Positions 8,947 to 17,980 of a DNA stretch of 50,560 bases are shown here, piece by piece. The DNA is from Deltaproteobacteria bacterium (lineage in GTDB: Bacteria; Myxococcota_A; UBA9160; UBA6930): positions 1-50,560 of the forward strand of contig JAJDAP010000037.1 of the NCBI GenBank assembly GCA_029261795.1. The letters are read 5' to 3'. Positions within the stretch are counted from its first letter, which is position 1; each line of letters begins with the position of its first letter. The notes beneath the pieces were generated by a model that ran no database searches, was not told the DNA's origin, and saw nothing but the letters and a program-made list of their open reading frames with translations. Made by a program: the position numbers and the translations under genes.

Positions 8947-9202
8947 TGAGCGCGACCTGCGCATGCTCAACATCGGCTACGGCAATCTCGTCATCGCTTC
9001 ACGGGTCGTCGCGATCGTGTCGCCCGCGTCCGCTCCGATGAAGCGCCTGCGCGACGAGGCCGCCGACCGGGGCAAACTGGTCGATGCGACGCAGGGGCGT
9101 CGCACGCGCTCCATTCTCGTGACGGACAGCGACCACGTCGTGTTGTCGGCGGTGAACCCCGAGACGATCGCTGCGCGGTTGGCAGGGAGGGAGGAAGGTT
9201 GA
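8939..9202 (+). CDS. RemA-like (DUF370) regulator
   Basis: This small protein of 80 to 87 residues has the DUF370 core [56 protein letters not shown] and PETIAARL. In Bacillus, RemA is a DNA-binding activator of matrix genes, but in most bacteria the role of this family is unknown. Two starts are possible: TTG at 8939, overlapping the yicC stop, or ATG at 8963, directly before the conserved LNIGYGN. Most family members start close to that motif, so 8963 may be the true start. It sits between yicC and gmk, as in many genomes. Confidence 0.88.
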   Translation: MSDERDLRMLNIGYGNLVIASRVVAIVSPASAPMKRLRDEAADRGKLVDATQGRRTRSILVTDSDHVVLSAVNPETIAARLAGREEG

Positions 9203-9852
9203 GCGGCCGCGCCGTCGGCATTCCGTTCGTGGTGTCGGCACCTTCGGGAACCGGCAAGACCACGGTGTGCCGGGCCATCGTCGATGGGGATCCGGACATT
9301 GCCTTCTCGGTTTCGCATACCACACGCCCCCCGCGTCCTGGCGAACAGGAAGGCGTCCACTACCACTTCGTGAGTCGCGAGGGTTTCGCGGCACTCGTGA
9401 AGAGCGGCGGATTCGTCGAGCATGCCGAGTACGCGGGGAATCGCTATGGCACCAGCTGGGATGCCATCGATGCGCCCCTGCTGCTCGGACGCGACCTGTT
9501 GCTAGAGGTCGAGGTGCAGGGTGCCCGGCAGCTCCGTGACCGACGCGCCGACGCACGTTTCGTATTCCTGTTGCCGCCCTCGATGGAAGAACTCGAGCGC
9601 CGGCTGCGCGGCCGCGGCACGGATTCCGAGGCCGCCGTTCAGGCCCGGCTGGCCGCTGTCGAGCGCGAACTCGCGGCGGTTCATCTGTTCGACTACGCCG
9701 TCGTCAATATCGAGATCGAGACGACGATCGCGGCGGTGCGCGAGATCATCGCCGCCGAGCGCGAGGGCGTGACCGAGGCCGCACGGGCCCAATGGGATCG
9801 CGCTCGGGTGGTCTCCGGTCTCAGCGGCGTTCTGCCGATCCCGGGGCTCTAG
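9199..9852 (+). CDS. gmk: Guanylate kinase
   Basis: This 217-residue enzyme converts GMP to GDP with ATP. The P-loop is [10 protein letters not shown] at residues 13-22. The GMP-binding core [22 protein letters not shown] follows, along with [15 protein letters not shown] and the lid-region LRGRGTD. The TTG start lies after a strong purine-rich site (gggaggaagg) and overlaps the remA-like stop. The following gene is rel; rpoZ, often found between gmk and spoT, is absent. GMK is a known target of (p)ppGpp inhibition in several bacteria, so its coupling to rel is functionally sensible. Confidence 0.95.
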   Translation: MSGRAVGIPFVVSAPSGTGKTTVCRAIVDGDPDIAFSVSHTTRPPRPGEQEGVHYHFVSREGFAALVKSGGFVEHAEYAGNRYGTSWDAIDAPLLLGRDLLLEVEVQGARQLRDRRADARFVFLLPPSMEELERRLRGRGTDSEAAVQARLAAVERELAAVHLFDYAVVNIEIETTIAAVREIIAAEREGVTEAARAQWDRARVVSGLSGVLPIPGL

Positions 9853-9929
9853 CCGAAGCGTCCCGCGTTGCACCCACGCTGGCCTCCGGTAACCTGCCAA
9901 ATACCCGTTTTTCCTGGAGTTTCGCGAGC

Positions 9930-12080
9930 TTGTTGCGGTTCAACGACATCGCGGACCGCGTCCTCGAGTACGACGCGGAGTGTGACCTGGAGTTGCTCCA
10001 GAGGGCCTACGTGTACACGGCGAAGGTTCACGAGGGCCAGGAGCGTCTCTCCGGCGAACCCTACCTCGTCCACCCACTCGAGGTGGCCGGGATCCTGGTG
10101 GATATGCGGCTCGATGCCGTGACCATCGCCGCCGGTCTGCTGCACGACACCGTGGAGGACACCCTCACCACGATCGACGAGATCAAGCGCTTGTTCGGCG
10201 AGGACGTCGGCTTCCTGGTCGAAGGGCTCACGAAGATCGCGAAGGTGGAATTCAGCTCGGTCCGCGAACGCCAGGCCGAGAACTTCCGGAAGATGCTTGT
10301 CGCGATGTCCCAGGACATCCGCATCCTGTTGATCAAGCTGGCTGACCGCTTGCATAACATGCGCACGGTGCACTTCATGGTCGAGGGAAAGGCGCAGCGG
10401 GTGTCGCAGGAGACCACCGAGATCTATGTGCCTCTGGCGCATCGCCTGGGCATCCATTGGATGAAGCGCGAACTCGAGGATCTGGCGTTCAGGACCAACA
10501 ACCCGACGGTGGCGGCCGAACTCGAACACAACCTGCACGGGCGTCATGCCGAAAGCGAAGAGTACATCGACGAGGTCAAGGGGATTCTCGACGCGCGGCT
10601 CCGCGACGCGGGTCTGGTCGCCGAGATCACTGGCCGACTCAAGGATCTCGCCTCGATCCACGCGAAGATGGAACGCCAAGGCACGGGCCTCGACAAGATC
10701 TACGACGTGGTCGCGTTCCGAATCGTGCTCGATGGTGAAACAGGCTCCGTCTACCACGCACTGGGTCTGGTCCACTCGATCTGGCCGCCGGTGGCGGGTC
10801 GCTTCAAGGACTACATCGCACTCCCCAAGACCAACGGATATCAGTCGCTTCACACGACAGTAATCGGCCCCTACGGCGAGCGAATGGAGGTTCAGCTCCG
10901 CACCAACGTGATGCACATGGGCGCCGAACTCGGGATCGCCGCCCATTGGAAATACAAGGGCGGAGACGCCGGCAAGGACGAACAGAAGTTCGATTGGCTG
11001 CGCCAGTTGATGGAGCGCCAGGGTGAACTCGACGATCCCCACGAGTTTCTCGATGTCGTGAAGGTCGACCTGTTCCCGGACGAAGTCTTCGTGTTCACCC
11101 CCCGCGGAGACGTGATCAGTCTTCCGGAGGGAGCAACGGCCCTCGATTTTGCCTACGCCATCCACAGCGAAGTGGGCGACCATTGTTCTGGCGTGCGCGT
11201 CAACGGCACCCAGCGCCCGCTGTCCCATCAGCTCCAGAATGGCGACACCGTCGAGGCGCAGACGCAGACACAGCAGTCCCCGAAGAAGGACTGGCTCGAA
11301 TTCGTCGTCTCCGGCAAGGCGCGGGCGCGAATCCGTCACTCGGTACGCGAGGCCGAGAACGCACGTAGCCGAGAACTCGGTCGGGGAATCCTCGAGCGGG
11401 AGCTACGAAAGGCGGGCTTGTCGTTGGCTCGCGTTCTCGAAAAAGGCGAACTCGACGATATCGTGCGCCGTCAAGGCCGCGGCAACGTGGACGAACTGTT
11501 CGCCGCGGTCGGCTATGGCCGCGTCGCCGCCAAGGATCTGGTGCGCGCGTTGCGTCCAGAACTCGAGCCCGAGGCACCGGCACCCGAGCCCACTCGCCGA
11601 CAGCGTTTTGGCGAGATCTTCCGGCGCGACAAACGGACTTCGTCCACGGGGATTCGCGTGGATGGTCATGGCGACGTCATGGTTCGCTTCGGTCAGTGTT
11701 GCGCGCCGCTTCCCGGTGACGAGATCGTGGGTTTCGTGACACGCGGCCGAGGCGTGACCATCCATTCGCGGGAATGTCGCTTGACCTTCGAACTCGACTC
11801 GGACCGCATGATCGACGTCGAGTGGGAGTCCGGGGGGATCGAGCGCCGCGTCCGAATCCGGGTGACCTCGCGTGACGAGCCCGGGCTGTTGGCCAACATC
11901 ACGCGGACGATTTCGAGCGCCGGGATCAACATCTCCGGCGCCGACATCGATACCCATGAGGGGGGCACTGCGACCCAGAAATTCGAACTCTGGGTCGAGG
12001 ACTCCAAGAAGCTCGCTGCCTTGATGAAGGACATCGGCCGGATCAAGGGCGTGCAGTCCGTCGAGCGGGTTCGCGGGTGA
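9930..12080 (+). CDS. rel: Bifunctional (p)ppGpp synthetase/hydrolase
   Basis: This is a full-length long RSH protein of about 716 residues. The hydrolase domain has LVHPLEV and the HD pair in LLHDTVEDT. The synthetase domain has GRLKDLASIHAKM, which is the RXKD form seen in bifunctional enzymes rather than the EXDD of RelA, plus RFKDYIALPKTNGYQSLHTTV. A TGS domain (EVFVFTPRGDVISLP), a zinc-finger region (FGQCCAPLPGDEIVGFVTRGRGVTIH) and a C-terminal ACT domain follow. No ATG is near the conserved LLRFNDIADRV. TTG at 9930 or 9933 is the likeliest start, with ggag about 11 bases upstream. The stop overlaps the next gene's GTG. Confidence 0.93.
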   Translation: MLRFNDIADRVLEYDAECDLELLQRAYVYTAKVHEGQERLSGEPYLVHPLEVAGILVDMRLDAVTIAAGLLHDTVEDTLTTIDEIKRLFGEDVGFLVEGLTKIAKVEFSSVRERQAENFRKMLVAMSQDIRILLIKLADRLHNMRTVHFMVEGKAQRVSQETTEIYVPLAHRLGIHWMKRELEDLAFRTNNPTVAAELEHNLHGRHAESEEYIDEVKGILDARLRDAGLVAEITGRLKDLASIHAKMERQGTGLDKIYDVVAFRIVLDGETGSVYHALGLVHSIWPPVAGRFKDYIALPKTNGYQSLHTTVIGPYGERMEVQLRTNVMHMGAELGIAAHWKYKGGDAGKDEQKFDWLRQLMERQGELDDPHEFLDVVKVDLFPDEVFVFTPRGDVISLPEGATALDFAYAIHSEVGDHCSGVRVNGTQRPLSHQLQNGDTVEAQTQTQQSPKKDWLEFVVSGKARARIRHSVREAENARSRELGRGILERELRKAGLSLARVLEKGELDDIVRRQGRGNVDELFAAVGYGRVAAKDLVRALRPELEPEAPAPEPTRRQRFGEIFRRDKRTSSTGIRVDGHGDVMVRFGQCCAPLPGDEIVGFVTRGRGVTIHSRECRLTFELDSDRMIDVEWESGGIERRVRIRVTSRDEPGLLANITRTISSAGINISGADIDTHEGGTATQKFELWVEDSKKLAALMKDIGRIKGVQSVERVRG

Positions 12081-12853
12081 GCCGACCGACCATCTCCGCC
12101 GTCGTCATCTGCCGCGATGAAGAGCGACACATCGGAGCCTGCCTGGACAGCCTGGCCTGGTGTGACGAGCGGATCGTGGTGGATTCGGGCAGTGCCGATG
12201 CCACGCTCGAGATCGTCAAGGCGCGTGGTGCGAAGGCCCTGCACCACGATTGGCCCGGCTACGTCGCGCAGAAGAACTGGGCGTTGGACCAGGCCACGTC
12301 TGATTGGGTGCTCTCGCTGGATGCCGACGAGCGTTGCACGGACGGACTGCGCCAGGCGGTCGAAGCGACGCTGGCGGAAGGGCCCGCGGAGAACGGCTTC
12401 GGCGTGCGCCGCCACGTTTTCTATCTGGGACGCTGGATCGATCACGGCGGCTGGTACCCGGACTGGAAGATCCGCCTGGTTCGTCGTGGCGCCGCGCGTT
12501 GGGGCGGGATCGATCCTCACGACAAGCTCGAAGCCGAGGGAGCGACGCGCCGCCTCGACGGCGAACTCGTCCACTATACCTACCCGGATTTCTCGGGCCA
12601 CCTCCGGACGGTCCAGCGCTTCTCCGATGTGGTGGCCGCGGAGTGGGCGCAGGCGGGAAAGCGCTTCTCCCTGGCACGGGCCGTGAGTCATCCGCCGGTG
12701 AAGTTCCTCGAATGTTACGTGTGGAAGTCAGGCTGGCGCGATGGTTGGCCCGGGTTCGTGATCGCGGCGACTTCCGCGTTCTACGTCTTCGCCAAGTACG
12801 TCAAGTTGTGGGAACTCTGGCGCGAACCCACGGCGGGGTCCGAGGCCGACTGA
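12077..12853 (+). CDS. GT2 glycosyltransferase, WaaE/KdtX (LgtF) type
   Basis: This 258-residue GT-A enzyme belongs to the group that adds glucose to heptose I of the LPS core. Motifs are SAVVICRDEERHIGACLDSL, VVDSGSADATLEI, the metal-binding SLDADERC and a C-terminal acceptor block HYTYPDFSGHL. A hydrophobic C-terminal stretch (FVIAATSAFYVFAKYVKLW) fits membrane association. The GTG start overlaps the rel stop. The next gene follows immediately. The exact acceptor and sugar cannot be told from sequence. Confidence 0.82.
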   Translation: MSRPTISAVVICRDEERHIGACLDSLAWCDERIVVDSGSADATLEIVKARGAKALHHDWPGYVAQKNWALDQATSDWVLSLDADERCTDGLRQAVEATLAEGPAENGFGVRRHVFYLGRWIDHGGWYPDWKIRLVRRGAARWGGIDPHDKLEAEGATRRLDGELVHYTYPDFSGHLRTVQRFSDVVAAEWAQAGKRFSLARAVSHPPVKFLECYVWKSGWRDGWPGFVIAATSAFYVFAKYVKLWELWREPTAGSEAD

Positions 12854-13990
12854 GTGCGGATCCTCCAACTGACGAGTGATTGGAAGTGGACCGGGCCCGC
12901 TGAGCCCATGGTGCGCCTCGCCCTGGGGCAACGCGATCGGGGCCATGAGGTCTGGCTGGCGTGCCCGGAAGCGCCGGACGAATCCAGTCGCTCGGTGGGA
13001 AACGAGGCGCGGGAACAAGGGATTGCCCCGGCTTTCTTCGTTTCGCGGGGGCGGGGCGTGCGCCTTCTGGGCGATCGCGCGGGTGTCATCGCCCTGGCCG
13101 CGTTCTGTGATCGGGAACGGGTCGATGTGATCCATGCCTGGCACACGCGGGATCATGTGTTGGCGCTGCGGGCCGCCCGGCGCGCCAGCTCGAACCCGGC
13201 CGTCGTGCGTTCCTATCGAAATGCCGAGAGAATCTCGCGCGCACCGTGGAGCCGCCTGCTATTCGGCGGGCGTACTGCGGGCCTGTTGTGTGTTTCGCCG
13301 GAAACCGCACGGATCAACGCGCCGCTCCGCGAGGGATGGCCCACCCGGGGTGTGTTCGGCGCCGTCGACGTCGACCGATATGCGCCGGTTCCCGAGAACG
13401 CCCCGGAGCGCCTCGAGACGCGAGCCTCGCTCGGGCTTCCCGCCGAGGCGCTGGTCGTTGGCATCGTGGCTCGTGTGCAAGGCCACCGTCGCTTCGATCT
13501 GCTGCTCGAGGCCGCGCGACAGACTTTCGAAGCCGAGCCGCGGGCGCGCCTGCTGGTCGTGGGTCGCGGCACGAATCGGGAACGACTCGCCGAGGAACCG
13601 GCCAGGCGCCTGGGGATCGACGATCGCGTCGTCTTCGCCGGCTATCGCGGCGAGGATTACGCGCGTGTGTTGCGAGCGATCGATGTCTTCACGTTCCTGG
13701 TCCCCGGAAGCGATGGAACCTGCCGCGCACTGCTCGAAGCGGCCGCCTGCGGAATTCCGGCCGTGACCACGCGGCGCGGCGCGCTGCCCGAGATCATCGA
13801 GGACGGCAAGACGGGGATCCTCGCCGACGAGTCTGCAGCGTCGCTTTCGGCGGGCTGGTTGAGCCTGCTCCGCGACGAGGATCTGCGGCGCCGAATGGGT
13901 GTCGCGGCGCGAACGCGTGCCGAGACGACCTTCACGCCAAAGCGCTTCGCAGCGCAAGTGCAGGCGCTCTACGACGAGGCGATTGGTTGA
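12854..13990 (+). CDS. GT4 glycosyltransferase, LPS core type
   Basis: This 378-residue retaining GT-B enzyme begins MRILQLTSDWKWTGPAEPMVRLA from a GTG that directly follows the previous stop. The C-terminal donor domain has VGIVARVQGHRRFDLLLEA, VVGRGTNRERL and the EX7E-type segment PGSDGTCRALLEAAACGIPAVTT. A UDP- or GDP-sugar donor is expected. The context between the WaaE-type gene and the GHMP kinase suggests transfer of an outer-core residue. Its TGA overlaps the TTG start of the next gene (TTGA). Confidence 0.8.
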   Translation: MRILQLTSDWKWTGPAEPMVRLALGQRDRGHEVWLACPEAPDESSRSVGNEAREQGIAPAFFVSRGRGVRLLGDRAGVIALAAFCDRERVDVIHAWHTRDHVLALRAARRASSNPAVVRSYRNAERISRAPWSRLLFGGRTAGLLCVSPETARINAPLREGWPTRGVFGAVDVDRYAPVPENAPERLETRASLGLPAEALVVGIVARVQGHRRFDLLLEAARQTFEAEPRARLLVVGRGTNRERLAEEPARRLGIDDRVVFAGYRGEDYARVLRAIDVFTFLVPGSDGTCRALLEAAACGIPAVTTRRGALPEIIEDGKTGILADESAASLSAGWLSLLRDEDLRRRMGVAARTRAETTFTPKRFAAQVQALYDEAIG

Positions 13991-15060
13991 CCACGCTGTT
14001 CGTCCCCGGTCGGCTCTGTCTCTTCGGCGAGCACTCGGATTGGGCGGCCGGCTACCGCTCCACGCATCCCGAGATCGAGACCGGGCATTGTCTCGTGTCC
14101 GGCACGGACCAGGGCCTCCGCGCGGAATTCGAGCGCAACGAGGACCGGCTCGAGATCTCGAGCGTGCTGCCCTCGGGCGACGAGATCGGCCCGGCACGGA
14201 TCGCGTGCACGGCGGCTGATCTGGCGGCGGCCGCGCGGGGAGCGGACTTCTTCAGTTACGTCGCGGGGACCGCCGCCGTCCTGGGCGAGCGATTCGGCAC
14301 TGGCGGGCTGCGGCTTCACATCGAATCCGATCTTCCGGTCCGCAAGGGGCTCTCGTCCTCGGCCGCCGTCTGCGTCCTCACGGCTCGCGCCTTCTCCAGG
14401 GCCTACGGGTTGGGTCTCGATCTGGAACAGGAAATGGCGCTCGCCTACGAGGGAGAACGTCGCACGGGTTCGGAGTGCGGTCGGATGGATCAGGTCTGCG
14501 CCTACGGCCGCCGGGTCACGGCGCTCCACTTCGACGCCGAGGCATTGGAGATCGATGAGGTATCGGTGGGCGGTCCCCTCCATCTCTTGATCGTCGACCT
14601 GCGGCGAGGGAAGGACACGCGACGCATCCTGGCGGATCTGAACGCATGCTTCCCGGACGCCGAGGGGCGCATCGCAGAGGGCGTTCGCCAAGCCCTCGGT
14701 TCGGCGAATCGAAAACTCCATGCACGGGCGCGAGCCGCCATCGAGGCCGGCGACGCCCGGGAACTCGGCAGCTTGATGACCGAAGCCCAGGCGCTGTTCG
14801 ATTCCGGGGTCGCACCGGCATGTGCCGAACTCGAGTCGCCCCGGCTTCACGAAGTACTGGCCCACCCGGCGCTCGCGGAGCTGGCGCATGGCGCCAAGGG
14901 TGTCGGTTCCCAGGGCGACGGCTGTGCGCAACTCGTGGCGCGCGGTCCGGAGGAACGCGAGGCCCTGGCGCGAAGCCTCACGGCCGATCTCGGCGTGCGC
15001 CCCTACGGCCTGACACTCGGGCCGCTTGCGTTGACGTCCCCGGAAAGTGCGACCTCGTAG
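13987..15060 (+). CDS. GHMP-family sugar kinase, substrate unknown
   Basis: This 357-residue protein contains all three GHMP motifs: PGRLCLFGEHSDWAAGY near the N-terminus (galactokinase-like), the ATP loop PVRKGLSSSAAVCVL at about residues 118-132, and the C-terminal GAKGVGSQGDGCAQLV. It does not resemble the heptose kinase HddA by its start, and galactokinase itself usually has GEHTDYN instead of GEHSDWA. A sugar-1-kinase role in making an activated core sugar is an inference from the adjacent glycosyltransferases. The TTG start is coupled to the upstream stop, although the open frame extends upstream by chance. The last 58 bases overlap the 3' end of the opposite-strand phosphatase. Confidence 0.78.
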   Translation: MTTLFVPGRLCLFGEHSDWAAGYRSTHPEIETGHCLVSGTDQGLRAEFERNEDRLEISSVLPSGDEIGPARIACTAADLAAAARGADFFSYVAGTAAVLGERFGTGGLRLHIESDLPVRKGLSSSAAVCVLTARAFSRAYGLGLDLEQEMALAYEGERRTGSECGRMDQVCAYGRRVTALHFDAEALEIDEVSVGGPLHLLIVDLRRGKDTRRILADLNACFPDAEGRIAEGVRQALGSANRKLHARARAAIEAGDARELGSLMTEAQALFDSGVAPACAELESPRLHEVLAHPALAELAHGAKGVGSQGDGCAQLVARGPEEREALARSLTADLGVRPYGLTLGPLALTSPESATS

Positions 15061-16034
15061 GTGGCGACCCTTCGGATTGGCGCCGCGCCCGGCCACTCGA
15101 GCTTCGGCGCTGCGATCAACTCGACACGCATGCGCTCCGGTTCGGTGGCCAGGATGGCGACGCGGGCGAAGCCCCGACTCTCCTCGGCGAAGACACGGTT
15201 GCCAGGTCCCGGATGGATCTTCCGGGCGTTCGAGCCTCCGCCGGCGATGATGGCCAGTCCCTTGCGGTCCTCCAGGACGAAGGCCTGGAGGTTGTGCTCA
15301 TGTCCGGCCAGGGTGAGTTGCACGGGTACCCCGGATCTCGCAATCGCCTCGGTTACCCCGTGAATCGCCTCGGTCACCCCATCCCGTTCGCCATAACCAG
15401 CGACGAGTGGAATGTGGGCCACCAGGATCCGCCAGGGGCCCGGGGCTTCGGCAACGGCACGAGCCAGCCGAGCCGGATCGCCGCGCAACAATTCCTGGGA
15501 GTCGACCAGGATCAGCTGAATGCCGGCTGCCAACGATCGGACGGCCACGCTCTCGGCGGGCACATGCCAATTCGCGACGAAGTCGCCGACCACGGTGCGC
15601 TGGAGCAACGCGCTCTCGGGGTCTTCGTGATCGTGGTTGCCGAGAACTGCCCAGATCGGTCCCCGCTTTCGGGTGGGTGAGCAGGACGTGTCGAGCTCCG
15701 TGGATCGCGGGCCTAACGAGACGAAGCGGCAGTACGGAGACACCAGGTTGTGTCGGATGCGCTGGGCCAGCTCGCCGCGTTCGAGTCCACGGGGATAGAA
15801 ATTGTCGCCGAGCAGCACGAGACTCTCGACCGGCCGCAGCTGGTCCTCGAAGGCGAGCGCAGAGGCCACCGCCCGCTGCCCATCGTGAGAACTCGGGGGG
15901 AGGCCGGTGTCGCCCAACGCCAGGAAGGCGTAGCGTTCGTCGCCGCGCGGTCCGGGATCGTTACCGCAACCGATCGCGAATGCGGCCAGCAAGGCTCCCG
16001 CGAGACCGAACCCGCGCCTAACTTGCGGGCTCAC
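15003..16034 (-). CDS. Purple-acid-phosphatase-like metallophosphoesterase, probable lipoprotein
   Basis: This 343-residue protein starts at a GTG and has a hydrophobic N-terminus ending in AIGC (C23), consistent with lipoprotein export. The metal ligands of the calcineurin-like fold are in order: LALGDTG, LLGDNFYPRG, AVLGNHDHE, VAHIPL and AGHEHNLQ. The order resembles acid phosphatase type 5. An in-frame tandem duplication around 15341-15382 repeats the residues GVTEAI. It overlaps the upstream ABC exporter stop by 17 bases. Its 3' end overlaps the GHMP kinase tail-to-tail by 58 bases. The substrate is unknown; a role in envelope phosphate handling is possible. Confidence 0.8.
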   Translation of the reverse strand: MSPQVRRGFGLAGALLAAFAIGCGNDPGPRGDERYAFLALGDTGLPPSSHDGQRAVASALAFEDQLRPVESLVLLGDNFYPRGLERGELAQRIRHNLVSPYCRFVSLGPRSTELDTSCSPTRKRGPIWAVLGNHDHEDPESALLQRTVVGDFVANWHVPAESVAVRSLAAGIQLILVDSQELLRGDPARLARAVAEAPGPWRILVAHIPLVAGYGERDGVTEAIHGVTEAIARSGVPVQLTLAGHEHNLQAFVLEDRKGLAIIAGGGSNARKIHPGPGNRVFAEESRGFARVAILATEPERMRVELIAAPKLEWPGAAPIRRVATYEVALSGDVNASGPSVRP

Positions 16035-17820
16035 TCTGTAGCGCCATCAGTTCGGAGTAGAGCCCGTCCTGGGCCATGAGCTCGTCGTGGCTCGCACATG
16101 CGGCAACAGTGCCCTGGTCGAGCACCAGGATCTTGTCCGCGTTTCGGACGGTGGAGAGTCGGTGCGCGATGATGAAGACGGTGCGCCCGCCAAGCAGCGA
16201 CTCGATGGCCTCCTGGACGAATCGCTCACTCTGGGCATCGAGGGAGCTGGTGGCTTCGTCGAAGATCAGGACGCTCGGGTCTCGCAAGATCGCGCGCGCG
16301 ATCGTGATGCGCTGGCGTTGGCCGCCCGAGAGTCGGGTCCCGGCATCGCCGACATCGGTTTCCCAGCCGTCCTCGAGCCGTTCGACGAATTCGTCGACAT
16401 GGGCAGCGCGGGCGGCGGCATCGATCTCCGCATCGCTCGCCTCCGGGCGGCCGTAACGCACGTTGTCGCGGATCGATCCACTGAACAGGAACGGCTCCTG
16501 GGTGACCACGGCCACCTGCTCGAGCCAGGAACTTCGCCGTACCTCGCGCAAGTCGACGCCGTCCACTTCGATCGAGCCGGCCACCGGGTCGTAGAAGCGC
16601 AGCAGGAGATCGGCCAGGGTCGTCTTGCCGCTGCCCGTGCGGCCGACGATGGCGACCACTTCACCGGCGGCAACGTCGAGGGTGATATCCTGGAGCACCG
16701 GCTCGCGCCCGTAGGAGAACGAGAGCTTGTCGATCCGGATTCCGCGCTCGACGCCCGTGATGTCACGAGCAGTCGCTACGTCCACGGCCTCGGCTTCCGT
16801 GTCCAGCAGCGCAAAGAATCGCTCTGCCGAGGGGGTCGATTCCTGGAGCTTGGTCCAACCCTTGGTGATCTCCTTCATGGCCTTGTAGCAGGAGCCCTGC
16901 ATCACCATCACGAAGGCGAGGACCGAACCCATCGTGAGCCCGCCCCAGCCGGCCACCACCAGACCGAAACCGAGTAGCAGGAAGCTGACACCGAGCGTGT
17001 TGGTGAGCGCTTCGACGGCCGTGCGCGAGAAGGCCCGGTACTTGACCACCTTCATGTTGCGGCGGAAATAGCGGAGGTTCTCCCGCTCGAAGGCCGCTTC
17101 CTCGACCGCGTTCGCACTGAAGGCCTTGATGACCTTGATCCCGGCCAGGATCTGCAGGAGCCGGTGCGTGACGTCGGCTTGGCTCTCCTGGCGCCGCATC
17201 GCGTTCTTACGGATCAAGCGCCCGAAGTACCAGATGGTACCGGCCACCAACGGGCCGACGAGAACCAGGGCGAGGCTCAGTTGCCAGGAGATGAACAAGA
17301 GCGTTCCGATTCCGGTCGCCAGCATCAGGACGGATGGAATCATTTCGGAGAAGACGAGTTCGAGGGCGACGTGTGCCCGTTGCGCGTCGTTCGTGACGCG
17401 GGAGAGTGTCTCTCCTCGACTCCCACTCTGGTGGAAACCGAGCGGCAAGGCCAGGAGCTTGCTGCAGAGCTGTTGCTGGATGTCGACGAGGATCCGGCCT
17501 AACAAAAACTGATTGACGTAGACCTGTCCGAAGTGGGAGGCGGGAAGCAGGAGCAGCAGCAGGGCGGTCGCCCAGAGCAACTTCGGCAGGGTCTCTCGGA
17601 CCTGCTCGGTCAGGGCACCATCATCGAGCGGCGCGCCTGGCTCCGTCTCGGCCTCTGCCGCGGGGATGCCGATGGCATCGCCCCAATCCGCCCAGGAGGG
17701 TTTCTCGGTCGCGGCGAGCTGGGGTTCGACGATCTCGTTCCAGAACGGCAGCACGAGCACCTGGCGCGCAGTTCGCGCGCCGGCGTAGATCAGCGAGAAG
17801 ACGAGGGCGAGGGCGAGCAA
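16018..17820 (-). CDS. ABC exporter, MsbA-type lipid/LPS flippase
   Basis: This protein has at least 600 residues, with one transmembrane domain and one nucleotide-binding domain. The NBD is fully canonical: Walker A VGRTGSGKTTL, signature TRLSGGQRQRI, Walker B VLIFDEATSS and H-loop IIAHRLST, so a homodimer is expected. Among MsbA-like proteins it is plausible as the lipid A-core flippase serving the LPS genes nearby. TTG at 17820 is the first usual start, but the conserved family N-terminus (FRRLLRYVRPYLG) is encoded just upstream, in frame, back to a TAA at 17938-17940 with no ATG, GTG or TTG. ATT at 17884-17886 is one candidate for a non-standard start. An insert (about residues 35-75) in the first periplasmic loop is unusually long. 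Confidence 0.82.
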   Translation of the reverse strand: MLALALVFSLIYAGARTARQVLVLPFWNEIVEPQLAATEKPSWADWGDAIGIPAAEAETEPGAPLDDGALTEQVRETLPKLLWATALLLLLLPASHFGQVYVNQFLLGRILVDIQQQLCSKLLALPLGFHQSGSRGETLSRVTNDAQRAHVALELVFSEMIPSVLMLATGIGTLLFISWQLSLALVLVGPLVAGTIWYFGRLIRKNAMRRQESQADVTHRLLQILAGIKVIKAFSANAVEEAAFERENLRYFRRNMKVVKYRAFSRTAVEALTNTLGVSFLLLGFGLVVAGWGGLTMGSVLAFVMVMQGSCYKAMKEITKGWTKLQESTPSAERFFALLDTEAEAVDVATARDITGVERGIRIDKLSFSYGREPVLQDITLDVAAGEVVAIVGRTGSGKTTLADLLLRFYDPVAGSIEVDGVDLREVRRSSWLEQVAVVTQEPFLFSGSIRDNVRYGRPEASDAEIDAAARAAHVDEFVERLEDGWETDVGDAGTRLSGGQRQRITIARAILRDPSVLIFDEATSSLDAQSERFVQEAIESLLGGRTVFIIAHRLSTVRNADKILVLDQGTVAACASHDELMAQDGLYSELMALQSEPAS

Positions 17821-17980
17821 GCCCAGATACGGGCGGACGTAGCGGAGCAGGCGTCTGAAGCTGCGCCCGCTCGGCGGCGGCGCAATGTGGTCGGAATCCG
17901 AAGACGTGGGATCGTCCCTCCCAGGAGCGCCGAGAGCTTAGCCACCCCAGCCGCACGGGCTGCGCTGGCTGGAGGTCGGC

